From: Callaeas wilsoni
Lineage: Eukaryota > Chordata > Aves > Passeriformes > Callaeidae
Direction: 5' to 3'
Assembly (NCBI GenBank): GCA_013398955.1
Contig: VWPU01009579.1
Coordinates: forward strand, 62,001 to 126,000
Length of the DNA stretch: 64,000 nt
The position numbers and the translations under genes are program-made. Shown here one piece after another: positions 36,101 to 42,100 of the stretch (the stretch's first letter is position 1; every line of letters begins with the position of its first letter). The notes beneath the pieces were generated by a model. It was given only the letters and a program-made list of their open reading frames with translations, did no database searches and was not told the DNA's origin.

Positions 36101-38058
36101 CCTTTTAGAAAAGCCAGTGCTCCTCTGTCTGGGCTTGATCCTTGCATTTCAGTTGCAAGTTTTTTGCTTAGGAAGCTGTAAATTTGGAGCAGCATAGATA
36201 CTTAATGTATTTAATTACTCCCTAAGATGTGGATCTGCCCACACTGGGTTTGGTAGTCGTGAGAACTTTGGAAAGACCAGGTTTTATGCTCCTGACCCAT
36301 CTGGCTTGGGAAGTTTGCAGTCAATTTGGAACTTGTTCCACCCCACGAGCAGCAACCACATCCATCTGTTTCATCATGTGAAGAGCAGAGACAGACACTG
36401 GGATGGGGATGGTTGACACGACAGAGCGTTATCCCGCATGGATGGTCGGGACGAGGGCTTCACACGGACACACTGCAGTGACAGCATCTCAAACCAACAC
36501 TTCAGCCAGACAAGTAGGGGACAAATGACATATGCAATGTGGTCGTACAACGGCACATCACACATACATGATGCAGAGATGGCTATGGAAAATACTCACT
36601 TTTTCACTTGATTCTGCTTCCTTTTGGCTTCTGCACCCCTTTGGTGCATAGCAGGGAAGTAGGTATTTGTGTTTAGTGGAAGAAATTACACTGACTAACA
36701 CACACAAGCATTTTACTCATAAATTTATCATAGACTATTGCTGAGGAGACTGACAGACAGCCACTACAAATGGTGTGTTGAACATTTAATGAACCCAGGC
36801 TGAACTCCTGGCCCTGTTGAAGCCAATGGAAGTTTTGCATGTCAATTCTTTTTGGGGTGCAGTGACGGTTTAGAGGGGGTGGCATTTATTGTGGGTTTCT
36901 AATTGTTTGTTAATCACTTAGTGGAAAATCAGAAATTATGCCTTAAACAGAGCATCTTTTTCCTCTGTGCAATTTCTTCATGGACATTGGAGTTCACCAT
37001 GAACAAAACCTGGTGTTCAACAGGGGCTGAGGAGGAGGTGCCAGACCTGGTTTCCAAATTAGTAGATGGTATTTCTAGAATGTGTATTAGTGCAGCACAT
37101 CTGCGACGCTCTGCTAGAGAAGTACGTGCTGGTGTGTGTGCGTCTTAGAACTTTCTAAAGTACAGTAGCTGTTATCCTAAATCATGAGAGCAATAAAACA
37201 GGACTGTGGATTTCGTTTAAGGCTCTCACGTAAAAACAACTTCCAGCAATTTCCATTCCTAATGAACTGGAAGTATTTGTGTGCAGTAAATATCGGCAGT
37301 AAACTATGTGCACTTGCCTGGGGAACAAATTCATGTACATGAGCAACATGAGGGAATAAAATCCACTCTTGTACAAGAGTGCTGTGATTTAGTGGTGTTC
37401 AGTCACTGTCTTTAAGAAACTAATGCAACCACCAAATGTTTGGTGGCCACGCCAAGGTATATGTAAGGTTAATGTGGGGACATACGTCCTTCCTTTGACT
37501 GAAGGTGTAGAAATGAAAGCAATGAGATGTGCAAAGTCACATATTCTGATCCAGACTAGGAGCAGAACCCCAGTGAGAGCTTAGGAATGGGATCTGAGAT
37601 ACTGGAAATGACACTACGGCGAACTGGTTGTTTCTTATTTTACATATGCACCGAATGGGAATATTTTATATATGAATTGCAAATGAGTATTTATGACATG
37701 ACAGTTGATGGCATGAATTAGAACCGAGATTTTAAACTAGCTTTAAACAACTTTTGGGTAACTGAACTGGGGGAAAAAAAGCATTTTTGTTTAAATTTTC
37801 ATGTCAAAACATCTAAACCCCCAATATTTACCCCAGGCTATGTTCCCCCCTCAGTGAAGCACCGGGGTGCCACTGGCGCGGGATGGGTCACCCAGCGGTG
37901 CTGGGGACTCGCGCAGCGCCTGCGGCCCCCTCAGAGCCCCGCGCTCTGCCCACCTGGGATGCCACAGTGAGGAGGGGCTTTTCTTCTGCAGACTCCTCCC
38001 TCGGAATCTCCTTCATCACCATGGCCACAGCCTTATCGGCCGCCCTAGCGCCTTTGCC
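2989..38058 (-). CDS. PEX5L: PEX5L (TRIP8b) gene, 13 of its coding exons; 5' end outside window
   Basis: The coding sequence is join(2989-3193, 3833-3990, 4360-4525, 5844-6041, 6816-6886, 7686-7829, 8729-8845, 15295-15390, 22084-22180, 22684-22810, 23881-24090, 25916-26027, 37954-38058) on the minus strand. It totals 1806 nt: 601 residues plus TAA. All splice sites are AG acceptor and GT donor, and all phases match. Residues 1-72 match the PEX5L N-terminal region with its trafficking motifs, 73-217 the variable linker, 218-288 the HCN-binding segment, and 289-601 the TPR array with C-terminal loop. It is PEX5L rather than the paralogue PEX5 because the TPR exons read [17 protein letters not shown] and [15 protein letters not shown], which differ from PEX5. 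Family role: a cytosolic neuronal auxiliary subunit of HCN channels controlling surface expression and cAMP response. About 30 residues encoded by upstream exon(s) are missing from the window. The segment is 6 residues longer than the mammalian one as I remember it. Confidence 0.97.
3194..3832 (-). other. PEX5L intron (639 bp)
   Basis: Intron between the last two coding exons, with donor GTGAGC and acceptor tccttacag. Nothing recognisable beyond unique AT-rich sequence. Confidence 0.9.
3833..3990 (-). CDS. PEX5L: PEX5L coding exon 12 of 13 in window (TPR 6-7)
   Basis: 158 nt: residues 482-533 plus two bases of Arg534. It opens [20 protein letters not shown] and includes [19 protein letters not shown], then [11 protein letters not shown]. 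The acceptor is ctcaccag and the donor GTGAGC. LWN+LGATLANG and [14 protein letters not shown] are the signature ligand-contacting TPR helices of the PEX5 family, and the Asn and Arg residues expected to bind the C-terminal carboxylate are present. One conservative change (Thr for Ser in DYTLW) is seen against mammals. Confidence 0.98.
3991..4359 (-). other. PEX5L intron (369 bp)
   Basis: Short intron between the TPR5 and TPR6-7 exons, with donor GTACAT and acceptor ctcaccag. No other feature seen. Confidence 0.9.
4360..4525 (-). CDS. PEX5L: PEX5L coding exon 11 of 13 in window (TPR 5)
   Basis: 166 nt: one base completing Ser426, then residues 427-481. It opens [19 protein letters not shown] and ends [11 protein letters not shown]. 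The acceptor is ttgtctag and the donor GTACAT. The motif [19 protein letters not shown] forms the first helix and turn of TPR5. The EAAHQNGDM stretch is diagnostic for PEX5L against PEX5. The downstream exon follows after a 369 bp intron. Confidence 0.97.
4526..5843 (-). other. PEX5L intron (1318 bp)
   Basis: Intron between the hinge exon and the TPR5 exon. Open frames at 5379-5597 and 5532-5798 lack similarity to anything known to me. A short CA run lies near 5465-5475. Nothing else seen. Confidence 0.85.
5844..6041 (-). CDS. PEX5L: PEX5L coding exon 10 of 13 in window (TPR 3 and hinge)
   Basis: 198 nt: one base completing Arg360, residues 361-425, then two bases of Ser426. It opens [19 protein letters not shown], includes [13 protein letters not shown], and ends [11 protein letters not shown]. 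The acceptor is tctacctag and the donor GTAAAT. The conserved TNTG(H)QQ.A turn belongs to TPR3. The basic stretch [15 protein letters not shown] is the flexible segment that replaces TPR4 in PEX5-family structures. The part after MSK (TADE) diverges from mammals. Confidence 0.97.
6042..6815 (-). other. PEX5L intron (774 bp)
   Basis: Intron between the TPR2 and TPR3 exons, phase 2. Includes a short (TAA)n run near 6333-6346. No other feature seen. Confidence 0.9.
6816..6886 (-). CDS. PEX5L: PEX5L coding exon 9 of 13 in window (TPR 2, part)
   Basis: 71 nt: residues 337-359 plus two bases of Arg360. It reads [20 protein letters not shown], then ALQ. The acceptor is tttttgcag and the donor GTAAAG. 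The residues are identical to the mammalian PEX5L segment, and most are shared with PEX5. This is the smallest exon seen, and its WxxLGxxxxxNExxxxAIxAL pattern is a canonical TPR. Confidence 0.97.
6887..7685 (-). other. PEX5L intron (799 bp)
   Basis: Phase 0 intron between the TPR1 and TPR2 exons. AT-rich unique sequence; no recognisable element. Confidence 0.9.
7686..7829 (-). CDS. PEX5L: PEX5L coding exon 8 of 13 in window (TPR 1)
   Basis: 144 nt, phase 0-0, residues 289-336. It opens [20 protein letters not shown] and ends [13 protein letters not shown]. The acceptor is tctccag and the donor GTATTC. This is the start of the TPR superhelix. [20 protein letters not shown] shows the A/G/L spacing of a TPR first helix. 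The TPR domain of PEX5-type proteins clamps C-terminal tripeptides, which in PEX5L is the HCN C-terminus and in PEX5 the peroxisomal PTS1 signal. Confidence 0.97.
7830..8728 (-). other. PEX5L intron (899 bp)
   Basis: Phase 0 intron separating the HCN-binding exon from the TPR domain. No recognisable element. Confidence 0.9.
8729..8845 (-). CDS. PEX5L: PEX5L coding exon 7 of 13 in window (HCN-binding helix C)
   Basis: 117 nt, phase 0 at both ends, residues 250-288. It opens [19 protein letters not shown] (helix C, residues 252-268), continues [12 protein letters not shown] and ends VTISTIEK. The acceptor is ttcttctag and the donor GTAACA. Known biology: this acidic amphipathic helix competes allosterically with cAMP on the HCN channel. 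The segment through ISENQEA is unchanged from mammals. Only the tail (APGQ, STIE) differs. Confidence 0.97.
10110..10157 (+). repeat. Imperfect 29-bp-spaced tandem duplication
   Basis: TTCAGGACTGTCTGAATTCA at 10110-10129 recurs as TTCAGGATTGTCTGAATCA at 10139-10157. Each copy is itself partly palindromic (TTCAG..CTGAA). It looks like a local duplication in intron sequence. Confidence 0.7.
10689..10753. repeat. TA/CA compound microsatellite with 20-bp palindrome
   Basis: Alternating (TA)n, GTATAT and (CA)n runs. The right end, 10734-10753, is a perfect 20-bp palindrome (CATACATATATATATGTATG). Confidence 0.9.
15295..15390 (-). CDS. PEX5L: PEX5L coding exon 6 of 13 in window (HCN-binding helix N)
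   Basis: 96 nt, phase 0 at both ends, residues 218-249. It begins [19 protein letters not shown] and ends [13 protein letters not shown] (residues 237-249). The acceptor is tttttag and the donor GTATTA. The last 13 residues correspond to helix N of the minimal TRIP8b peptide ('nano') that binds the HCN cyclic-nucleotide-binding domain, and they are identical to mammals as I remember them. The exon is isolated between introns of 6.4 and 6.7 kb. Because it is symmetrical (0-0), skipping it would keep the frame while removing this helix. Confidence 0.96.
18240..19130. other. GC-rich intronic block of unknown nature
   Basis: A GC-enriched patch in otherwise AT-rich intron. CpGs concentrate at about 18250-18420. 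It holds the longest open frame of the window (minus strand 18496-19116, 206 codons), but that frame has no recognisable domain, and its SLSLSLS stretch is just the GA microsatellite. It could be a regulatory element, an unannotated non-coding first exon, or chance. Confidence 0.35.
18639..18660 (+). repeat. (GA)11 microsatellite
   Basis: Eleven uninterrupted GA units inside the GC-rich intronic block. Confidence 0.95.
22084..22180 (-). CDS. PEX5L: PEX5L coding exon 5 of 13 in window
   Basis: 97 nt: the last base of Trp185 plus residues 186-217. It reads [20 protein letters not shown], then [12 protein letters not shown]. The acceptor is atttctag and the donor GTAAGA. It matches the mammalian linker segment (SALNSESASELELVAPTQ) with several substitutions. 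It is acidic and Ser-rich, so probably disordered, and sits just before the HCN-binding helices. Confidence 0.94.
22181..22683 (-). other. PEX5L intron (503 bp) with old repeat remnant
   Basis: Phase 2 intron. At about 22338-22390 it carries GACAGGGAAACTGAGGCTAG and following bases, the 'gaaactgaggc' core common to ancient amniote SINE/LINE remnants. Confidence 0.7.
22684..22810 (-). CDS. PEX5L: PEX5L coding exon 4 of 13 in window
   Basis: 127 nt: two bases completing Val143, residues 144-184, then two bases of Trp185. It reads [20 protein letters not shown], then a Ser-rich stretch ([13 protein letters not shown]). The acceptor is tattttcag and the donor GTACAA. QTQ.EKWDDV.FHGDR is strongly conserved with mammals. 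The first complete codon after the split Val gives VDIQ, whereas I recall mammalian DLDIQ, so one residue is added at the junction. Confidence 0.94.
22811..23880 (-). other. PEX5L intron (1070 bp)
   Basis: Phase 1 intron. AT-rich unique sequence with a T10 run near 23397-23405. Nothing else recognised. Confidence 0.85.
23881..24090 (-). CDS. PEX5L: PEX5L coding exon 3 of 13 in window (variable linker)
   Basis: 210 nt. It begins with two bases completing Val73, encodes residues 74-142, and ends with one base of the next codon. It opens [18 protein letters not shown] and ends ADKSSLDL. The acceptor is ctctaag and the donor GTAAGA. LLDL resembles a clathrin box, though the final acidic residue is replaced by Ser. 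The middle ([18 protein letters not shown]) is rich in Lys, Ser and Thr, is probably disordered, and is the least conserved part of the protein. It appears five residues longer here than in mammals. Confidence 0.95.
24091..25915 (-). other. PEX5L intron (1825 bp)
   Basis: Phase 1 intron. Very AT-rich around 24810-25150. No repeat family or gene recognised. Confidence 0.85.
25916..26027 (-). CDS. PEX5L: PEX5L coding exon 2 of 13 in window
   Basis: 112 nt, starting in phase 0 and leaving one base (G) for the next codon; residues 36-72. It reads [20 protein letters not shown], then [17 protein letters not shown]. The acceptor is ttgttgctag and the donor GTAAAC. It matches the mammalian segment with only two conservative changes. 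The PLL and DDFL clusters are conserved acidic/hydrophobic motifs in a region of TRIP8b known to bind endocytic adaptors. A 12 kb intron separates it from the preceding exon, which suits regulated N-terminal splicing. Confidence 0.96.
30115..30300. repeat. Degraded ancient amniote repeat (probable)
   Basis: Contains AAGTGCCTAAATTCCCTCC, 'gcctagaaaag' and 'caatttaggttg', recalling the 'ttaggcacctaaat...' arrangement of old interspersed repeats in turtles, crocodilians and birds. The family was not determined, and similarity is judged from memory. Confidence 0.35.
30375..30399 (+). repeat. Short TTGGA tandem repeat
   Basis: Five TTGGAT-like units (TTGGATTGGATTTTGGATTG followed by GATCC). Confidence 0.8.
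31190..31226 (+). repeat. Two-copy 20-bp tandem repeat
   Basis: TTCACAATCAAAATTAC occurs at 31190-31206 and again, perfectly, at 31210-31226. This is a recent local duplication. Confidence 0.9.
31990..32070. repeat. Degraded ancient amniote repeat (probable)
   Basis: CAAAGCACTTAAACATGCTC, then GGTTAAGCACGTGCTTAACT, then CTGCTGGATCAGAGCC. This order closely follows a widespread amniote repeat ('gcacttaagcatgtgcttaac ... gctggatcagggcc'). Confidence 0.5.
33590..33650. repeat. Degraded ancient amniote repeat (probable)
   Basis: AAAATGGAGTGAATTCCGGT followed by TTGGTGTAACAGAGA recalls the 'ggagttactctggatttacactggtgtaactgaga' motif of old sauropsid repeats. Low certainty. Confidence 0.35.
33945..34140 (+). 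repeat. A/C-rich low-complexity tract with (CATA)n
   Basis: About 200 bp almost without G or T on the plus strand, with runs of A, CCA and CCACCACCACC. It ends in (TAAA)n and (CATA)4 at about 34078-34106. On the PEX5L sense strand it is U/G-rich. Confidence 0.85.
35704..35739 (+). repeat. Two-copy 20-bp tandem repeat
   Basis: ATCTGATGATATAAAA at 35704-35719 is repeated exactly at 35724-35739. Confidence 0.9.
36790..36850. repeat. Degraded ancient amniote repeat (probable)
   Basis: CTCCTGGCCCTGTTGAAGCC followed by AATGGAAGTTTTGCATGTC matches the 'ggccccattgaagtcaatgggagttttgccat' motif found in many sauropsid interspersed repeats. Confidence 0.5.
37505..37600. repeat. Degraded ancient amniote repeat (probable)
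   Basis: GTGCAAAGTCACATATTCTG with AGACTAGGAGCAGAACCCCA recalls the 'aaggtcacacag...gtggcagagcaggaattgaaccc' block of MIR/CR1-like ancient elements. Confidence 0.4.
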
Positions 38059-38180
38059 CTACAACAGCGAAACCAACAATGGCGCCAAGTCAGCAGCGGG
38101 CTCCGACCGCCTCCCGCGCACCCGACCCAGCCCGGCGGGATGCCGGCCGCGCCTGCGCCTGGAAGCGAAGCTCGGTTGGA
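37861..38180. promoter_or_regulatory. Small CpG island over a PEX5L internal exon
   Basis: By hand count about 69 % of 37861-38160 is G or C, with close to 28-30 CG dinucleotides, giving an observed/expected ratio near 0.8. The flanks are AT-rich and CpG-poor, as is nearly all of the window. The island spans exon 37954-38058 plus roughly 100 bp on each side. No TATA box is evident. It could be an internal or alternative PEX5L promoter, or simply a GC-rich exon neighbourhood. The island-like composition is seen; promoter activity is inferred. Confidence 0.6.
37954..38058 (-). CDS. PEX5L: PEX5L coding exon 1 of 13 in window (N-terminal, dileucine motif)
   Basis: 105 nt, phase 0 at both ends, residues 1-35 of the visible product. 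It starts [20 protein letters not shown] and ends [11 protein letters not shown], against 'TMTSQ' in mammals. The acceptor reads gctgttgtag and the donor GTGGGCAGAG. EEKPLL fits the [DE]xxxL[LI] adaptor-binding dileucine pattern, consistent with this part of TRIP8b controlling clathrin/AP-2 sorting of HCN channels. The N-terminal exons are alternatively spliced in mammals, so this one may be optional. It sits inside a GC-rich, CpG-rich patch (37861-38180), which is unusual for an internal exon. It contains in-frame ATG codons (AMVM) that an internally initiated transcript could use. Confidence 0.93.
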
Positions 38181-38209
38181 AGAAGAACACACACACTGTT
38201 TAAAAACAG

Positions 38210-38239
38210 TAATAATAATCATAATAATAGTAATAATAT
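38210..38239 (+). repeat. (ATA)n-type trinucleotide microsatellite
   Basis: AATAATAATCATAATAATAG followed by TAATAATATG; imperfect AAT repeat just upstream (gene sense) of the CpG island. Confidence 0.9.
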
Positions 38240-38289
38240 GACAAATGGTCCATCAACCCAATGGTTAAGGAGGCAGTTGGGGTCTAGCC

Positions 38290-38440
38290 GTGGTCTGGTG
38301 GCTCGTTAGAGTTGCCCCAATGAAGTCAACAGGAATCCGGCACTTTCCTGCTGGGCCAAGGCCTGCTGGAAGTTCCCCCATGCCAACCTTCTGCACGATA
38401 GGATCCCCAGAGTAGTAAGGGTTGGAGGATCAGCCCCTTG
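38290..38440. repeat. Degraded ancient amniote repeat (probable)
   Basis: GTTGCCCCAATGAAGTCAAC with a following 'ggcactttcctgctgg' block resembles the 'ccattgaagtcaatggg' motif of old sauropsid repeats. A related scrap (AGCCAAATTCTGCCATCA) lies at about 38688-38705. Confidence 0.4.
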
Positions 38441-39039
38441 ATTTAATTTTAGTTATCCAAAAGGTTATACCCAAAATACCTCTTCGTGGTTTTTTGGGTT
38501 TTTGTCTTAAAAATAGCGTCAAGTGGCTTTTTCAACTAAAGCACAGTTCCTTGTTGTTCACTGAGGCACACTCTCCCTGAAATTTGAATGTATAATCTGG
38601 ACCCACAGAGTTTATTGCTCTAGTAACATTTTAAAAAGCAATTTACATCATGTAAACAGTCTGGGTTTTTCCTAACAGAACATACGGAGCCAAATTCTGC
38701 CATCATAGGCATTGCTACAGCTCTCCCCAAAATGGTCATTGTTTTTGAAATTACTGTAAGGATTTTTTTTTTAAACTTCACTTTCCTTAAAATTCACTTA
38801 ATACATTATAAATATTCTGGACAAAGTTAAGATATTTTAACACTATTTAATATAAATTAGCCAAAAAAAAGTGCACCAATATTATGTGCCATGCTGTTTG
38901 ATGCCATTCTTTTTATTTAATGAGGGTCTTTATCATCTTGACTTCGCATGCGTTTCTGTATCTTGATCTTGGGTCTTATTTTGACCTCTGCCACTTGTAA
39001 GTGACAGAGAAGGCTGGAGCTTACACATAAAGCATCACA

Positions 39040-39165
39040 GCAGAGCTGTGTTGTGCCAGTGACCCTGGGCAGGTCCTTATTATTATACTTTAAAAGCTCC
39101 CATTGATTTCCACGGAAGTTTTAGCTGTGCAAAGACTGCAGGATCTGGCTCCATAAAAGAAGTGT
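39040..39165. repeat. Degraded ancient amniote repeat
   Basis: CTCCCATTGATTTCCACGGA, then AGTTTTAGCTGTGCAAAGAC, then TGCAGGATCTGGCTCC. All three blocks occur in the order typical of the 'cccattgacttcaatggaagttttgctgtgtaaggactgcaggatctggccc' element. This is the clearest of the old repeats here; the Repbase family name is not certain to me. Confidence 0.6.
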
Positions 39166-42100
39166 TTTACACTGGACTTAAATATATTTAAATCCTTAAA
39201 AAGTCTATTAACAAAAGGGGTTCTTTACTAAGACATCGTATACAATAATTACCTTCACTAGCAGTGTATTCTGCGTCAAGTAAACCCCCGCTATTGCTTA
39301 TACCCAACTACAGATTGTTTCAGGAACGTTTCATCAATTGCAGGTAAAACCATTATGTACTATTGCAGGTTCTAAATGGATTTTATTACTGGTCAGGTCA
39401 ATATTAGATTAGCTTGCTTGTGCAACACATCACAGATACCCTACAGAGAGTTCTTTGCATGCTGCAAGAAATTCTCAGAGCAGAAGTGTCATAAATGATA
39501 AGCATGCTGGATTTGTGATGCCTTTGATATCCAAAGAACTGCAAAGTCATTGTAAAATTAAATATATTAAATTCAATGAGAATTACATTTAATTGGTAAG
39601 CATATCAAAGGTTCTGGGCCAATTACGTGTTTGTTCATGATTCATATGACATATTCCAGGTCTATGAAGCTTGTTTCCAGTATGACACATGAGCTATCAT
39701 TAGCTAGCACTAATAGCATGCTATTGGTCTTTATAAAATGTAGTCCTTTTGTGCTGAGTGCTAGAACAAAATCGTTTATCAGCTAGGAAGGATGCATTGG
39801 AAAGCATGCAGTGCTTTTTATTTCTTGCAGAGTAAAAACCCACCAAAGCAAAGGTCAGGTCACTTTTTTGAAGACAGAGCCACTTTTTCTTCAAGGTTTC
39901 ACCTACTGCCTGAAAAGAGTCATGATACTTATATTAGTGCCTGCTGTTCATCCTCCGCACACGTAACTGCAAAGCCCTGGGAGTGGCCGACACCAAATAC
40001 AAAATCTGTCTCACCAGTTTAAAGTGGCCATGCTACAATGGAGAAAAGCAACCCAAAGGATACCTTTGTGCTACTTTTAATGAGCAGACTTTGTTTATTT
40101 GCAGGGCAAAACAAGTGGTTTGATGCTATTTTTTCTTAAAAGTTAGATCTTTAACTTTCCTGAAAGACTGTGTGTAAGTCAGGTTGACATTTCCAGCTGC
40201 TCAGCCTATGGTATGTGAAACATTTTGAAACTAGAAGTTGGTAGCAATTTCCTGGATACCAAAGAGAAAGCCAATGCCGTGAAATAGCTTAAATTGTCAG
40301 ATTCTGCTGGAGAGGTACACAGGGGAGCAATTCACTGGAAAATGCAGCTTTTTATTCTGTTGACTAGAAATTAATATTGTTGTCCTATGTAAGGTAGGTA
40401 AGCTCAAAAATTTTGGTCTCTCTTCCCTGTAGTGAACACTGTGTAGCCAATTCTTGCCTATGAAGTGATTAGGCAGAAGAATTGGAGAGAAATAAAACCA
40501 GTTTTTCTATGGTCAGGATCACCTTGTTACTGTTGTGAACTGCAGCTGAAATGAAAATCTCCAGCACATTTATTACAATAACTATTGAAGAATTATTATT
40601 TTTTTCAAGGTGCTATTTATTTGGCCTCCTTCAATACTAAGTGTTGTTTCTTATCAAGCCAAAGTGCTATATAAATTTACCTCGTACAGCAGTTTATTGC
40701 TCAAACCCTGTAATTCCATAACAGCTAATTTTACACTTGCCAGGATTTAAATATGAACAGTTTGTTGGTAGTGGAGGTTTGCAAGGTAAGTTACTTTCTC
40801 ATGTAAACCACAGTTTAACAATTAAGTAAATAAATTTCATCATTCCCTATTGGTTTGCAATATAGAAATGGAAACAACTGTGATGTAGAACACAACAACC
40901 CATGTGCAAATCATGACAAATGTGAATTGATGAAGGAAAAAAATGTATTATTTGATTTAATGAAACATACTGCTTAAGAAAACCTGAGAAACGTGTCAAT
41001 ATTTCATTATTTGATACATTAAAAAAATGCAACACTTCCTTTAGGTAGTATCTTCAAAGCAAAATCAGGAGTAGAGTTCAGAGTATTCCCTTGATACTAA
41101 ATATTTATAATGGCATTGGGTTCAAAACTTAATAACAATTTCTCTAAGCTTATCCTTTGGGATCAGATAATGGATAGTAATAGACATTTCCATAGGAGTA
41201 TGCTGATTTTGCAGGATTCTGTAGGGAAATATTCTTTTTTCTGCTGCAGTTTCTGAATAGTTCCAAATTCAATTTTGTACAAGTCACACTATTTAGATGT
41301 GGTACTTAGTAAAGAGTATTTAATTAAATTATTGTAAGAGCATATTAATGTAAATTTCTAGAGCAGCATAGAGTTGATTTTTTTTTAATAAGTGGTGCCT
41401 ATAGCTATGTAATCGTGGTCACATATGATAAAGCCATGAGTGCTTGGGACCAACTGACCACCTTCAGGTCCTGATGGGCAGATCAGAATGAACACATGGT
41501 CAGACCTGAAACATTCCTATTTAGTCTAATACTATGTAATTCTGTAATTATTTTCTTCATTACAGCAATTTGCAAATTTGTTCTTGCACATGAAAAGCCA
41601 ACGAGTGCTTTGTAAATGTTTAACATTTTGACAACAGTATTTAAACTATAATGACTAATTGCAGAACTTCTTTGTTGTCATCTATGCAATAAAAGGATTT
41701 TATCTAAAACAATTTCATAATTATAAGTTTGCTTTTGACAAATATTTAAGGTACTTGAGTCCCAGATTCACTTTTCAGGAATATTTATAGCACCTGTTCT
41801 TGTGAGAAAGTGAGCAGAAAGAAATGGAGTGATCAGATTTTTCTTTTTTTGATTAATATGTATACATGAAGAAAGTATTCCTTCATTACACAAACCTGTG
41901 CTGTTCCATTTATTTTCCAAAGATCATACCAAGCTGTTTCAGCTTTAATTGTCACACTACAATGCATCCCTGTTCACAGAAATCATCTCAACACAGGCAT
42001 GTTTAAATTTAGGCTTCTGTAAAATAGAAGTCTTAAGACAGCTTTCCTCATAAAGGAATTTGATGGATTAAAAAACTGATCTTCCGACAGTGCTGGTACA

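Larger units (their letters stand above)
26028..37953 (-). other. PEX5L intron (11.9 kb)
   Basis: Phase 0 intron between the first two exons in view. It contains several old degraded repeats (30115-30300, 31990-32070, 33590-33650, 36790-36850, 37505-37600), two small tandem duplications, a TTGGA run (30375-30399) and an A/C-rich tract (33945-34140). Open frames up to 148 codons (plus 35751-36197) have no recognisable product. Confidence 0.8.

Noticed and set aside
35751..36197. 148-codon open frame on the plus strand
   Set aside because: Composition is that of translated AT-rich non-coding DNA (Phe/Leu/Cys-rich). No domain or splice context recognised.
41434..41560. Possible CR1 tail (ATACTATGTAATTCTGTAAT)
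   Set aside because: The body upstream does not follow the CR1 order well enough. Only the tail-like words match.
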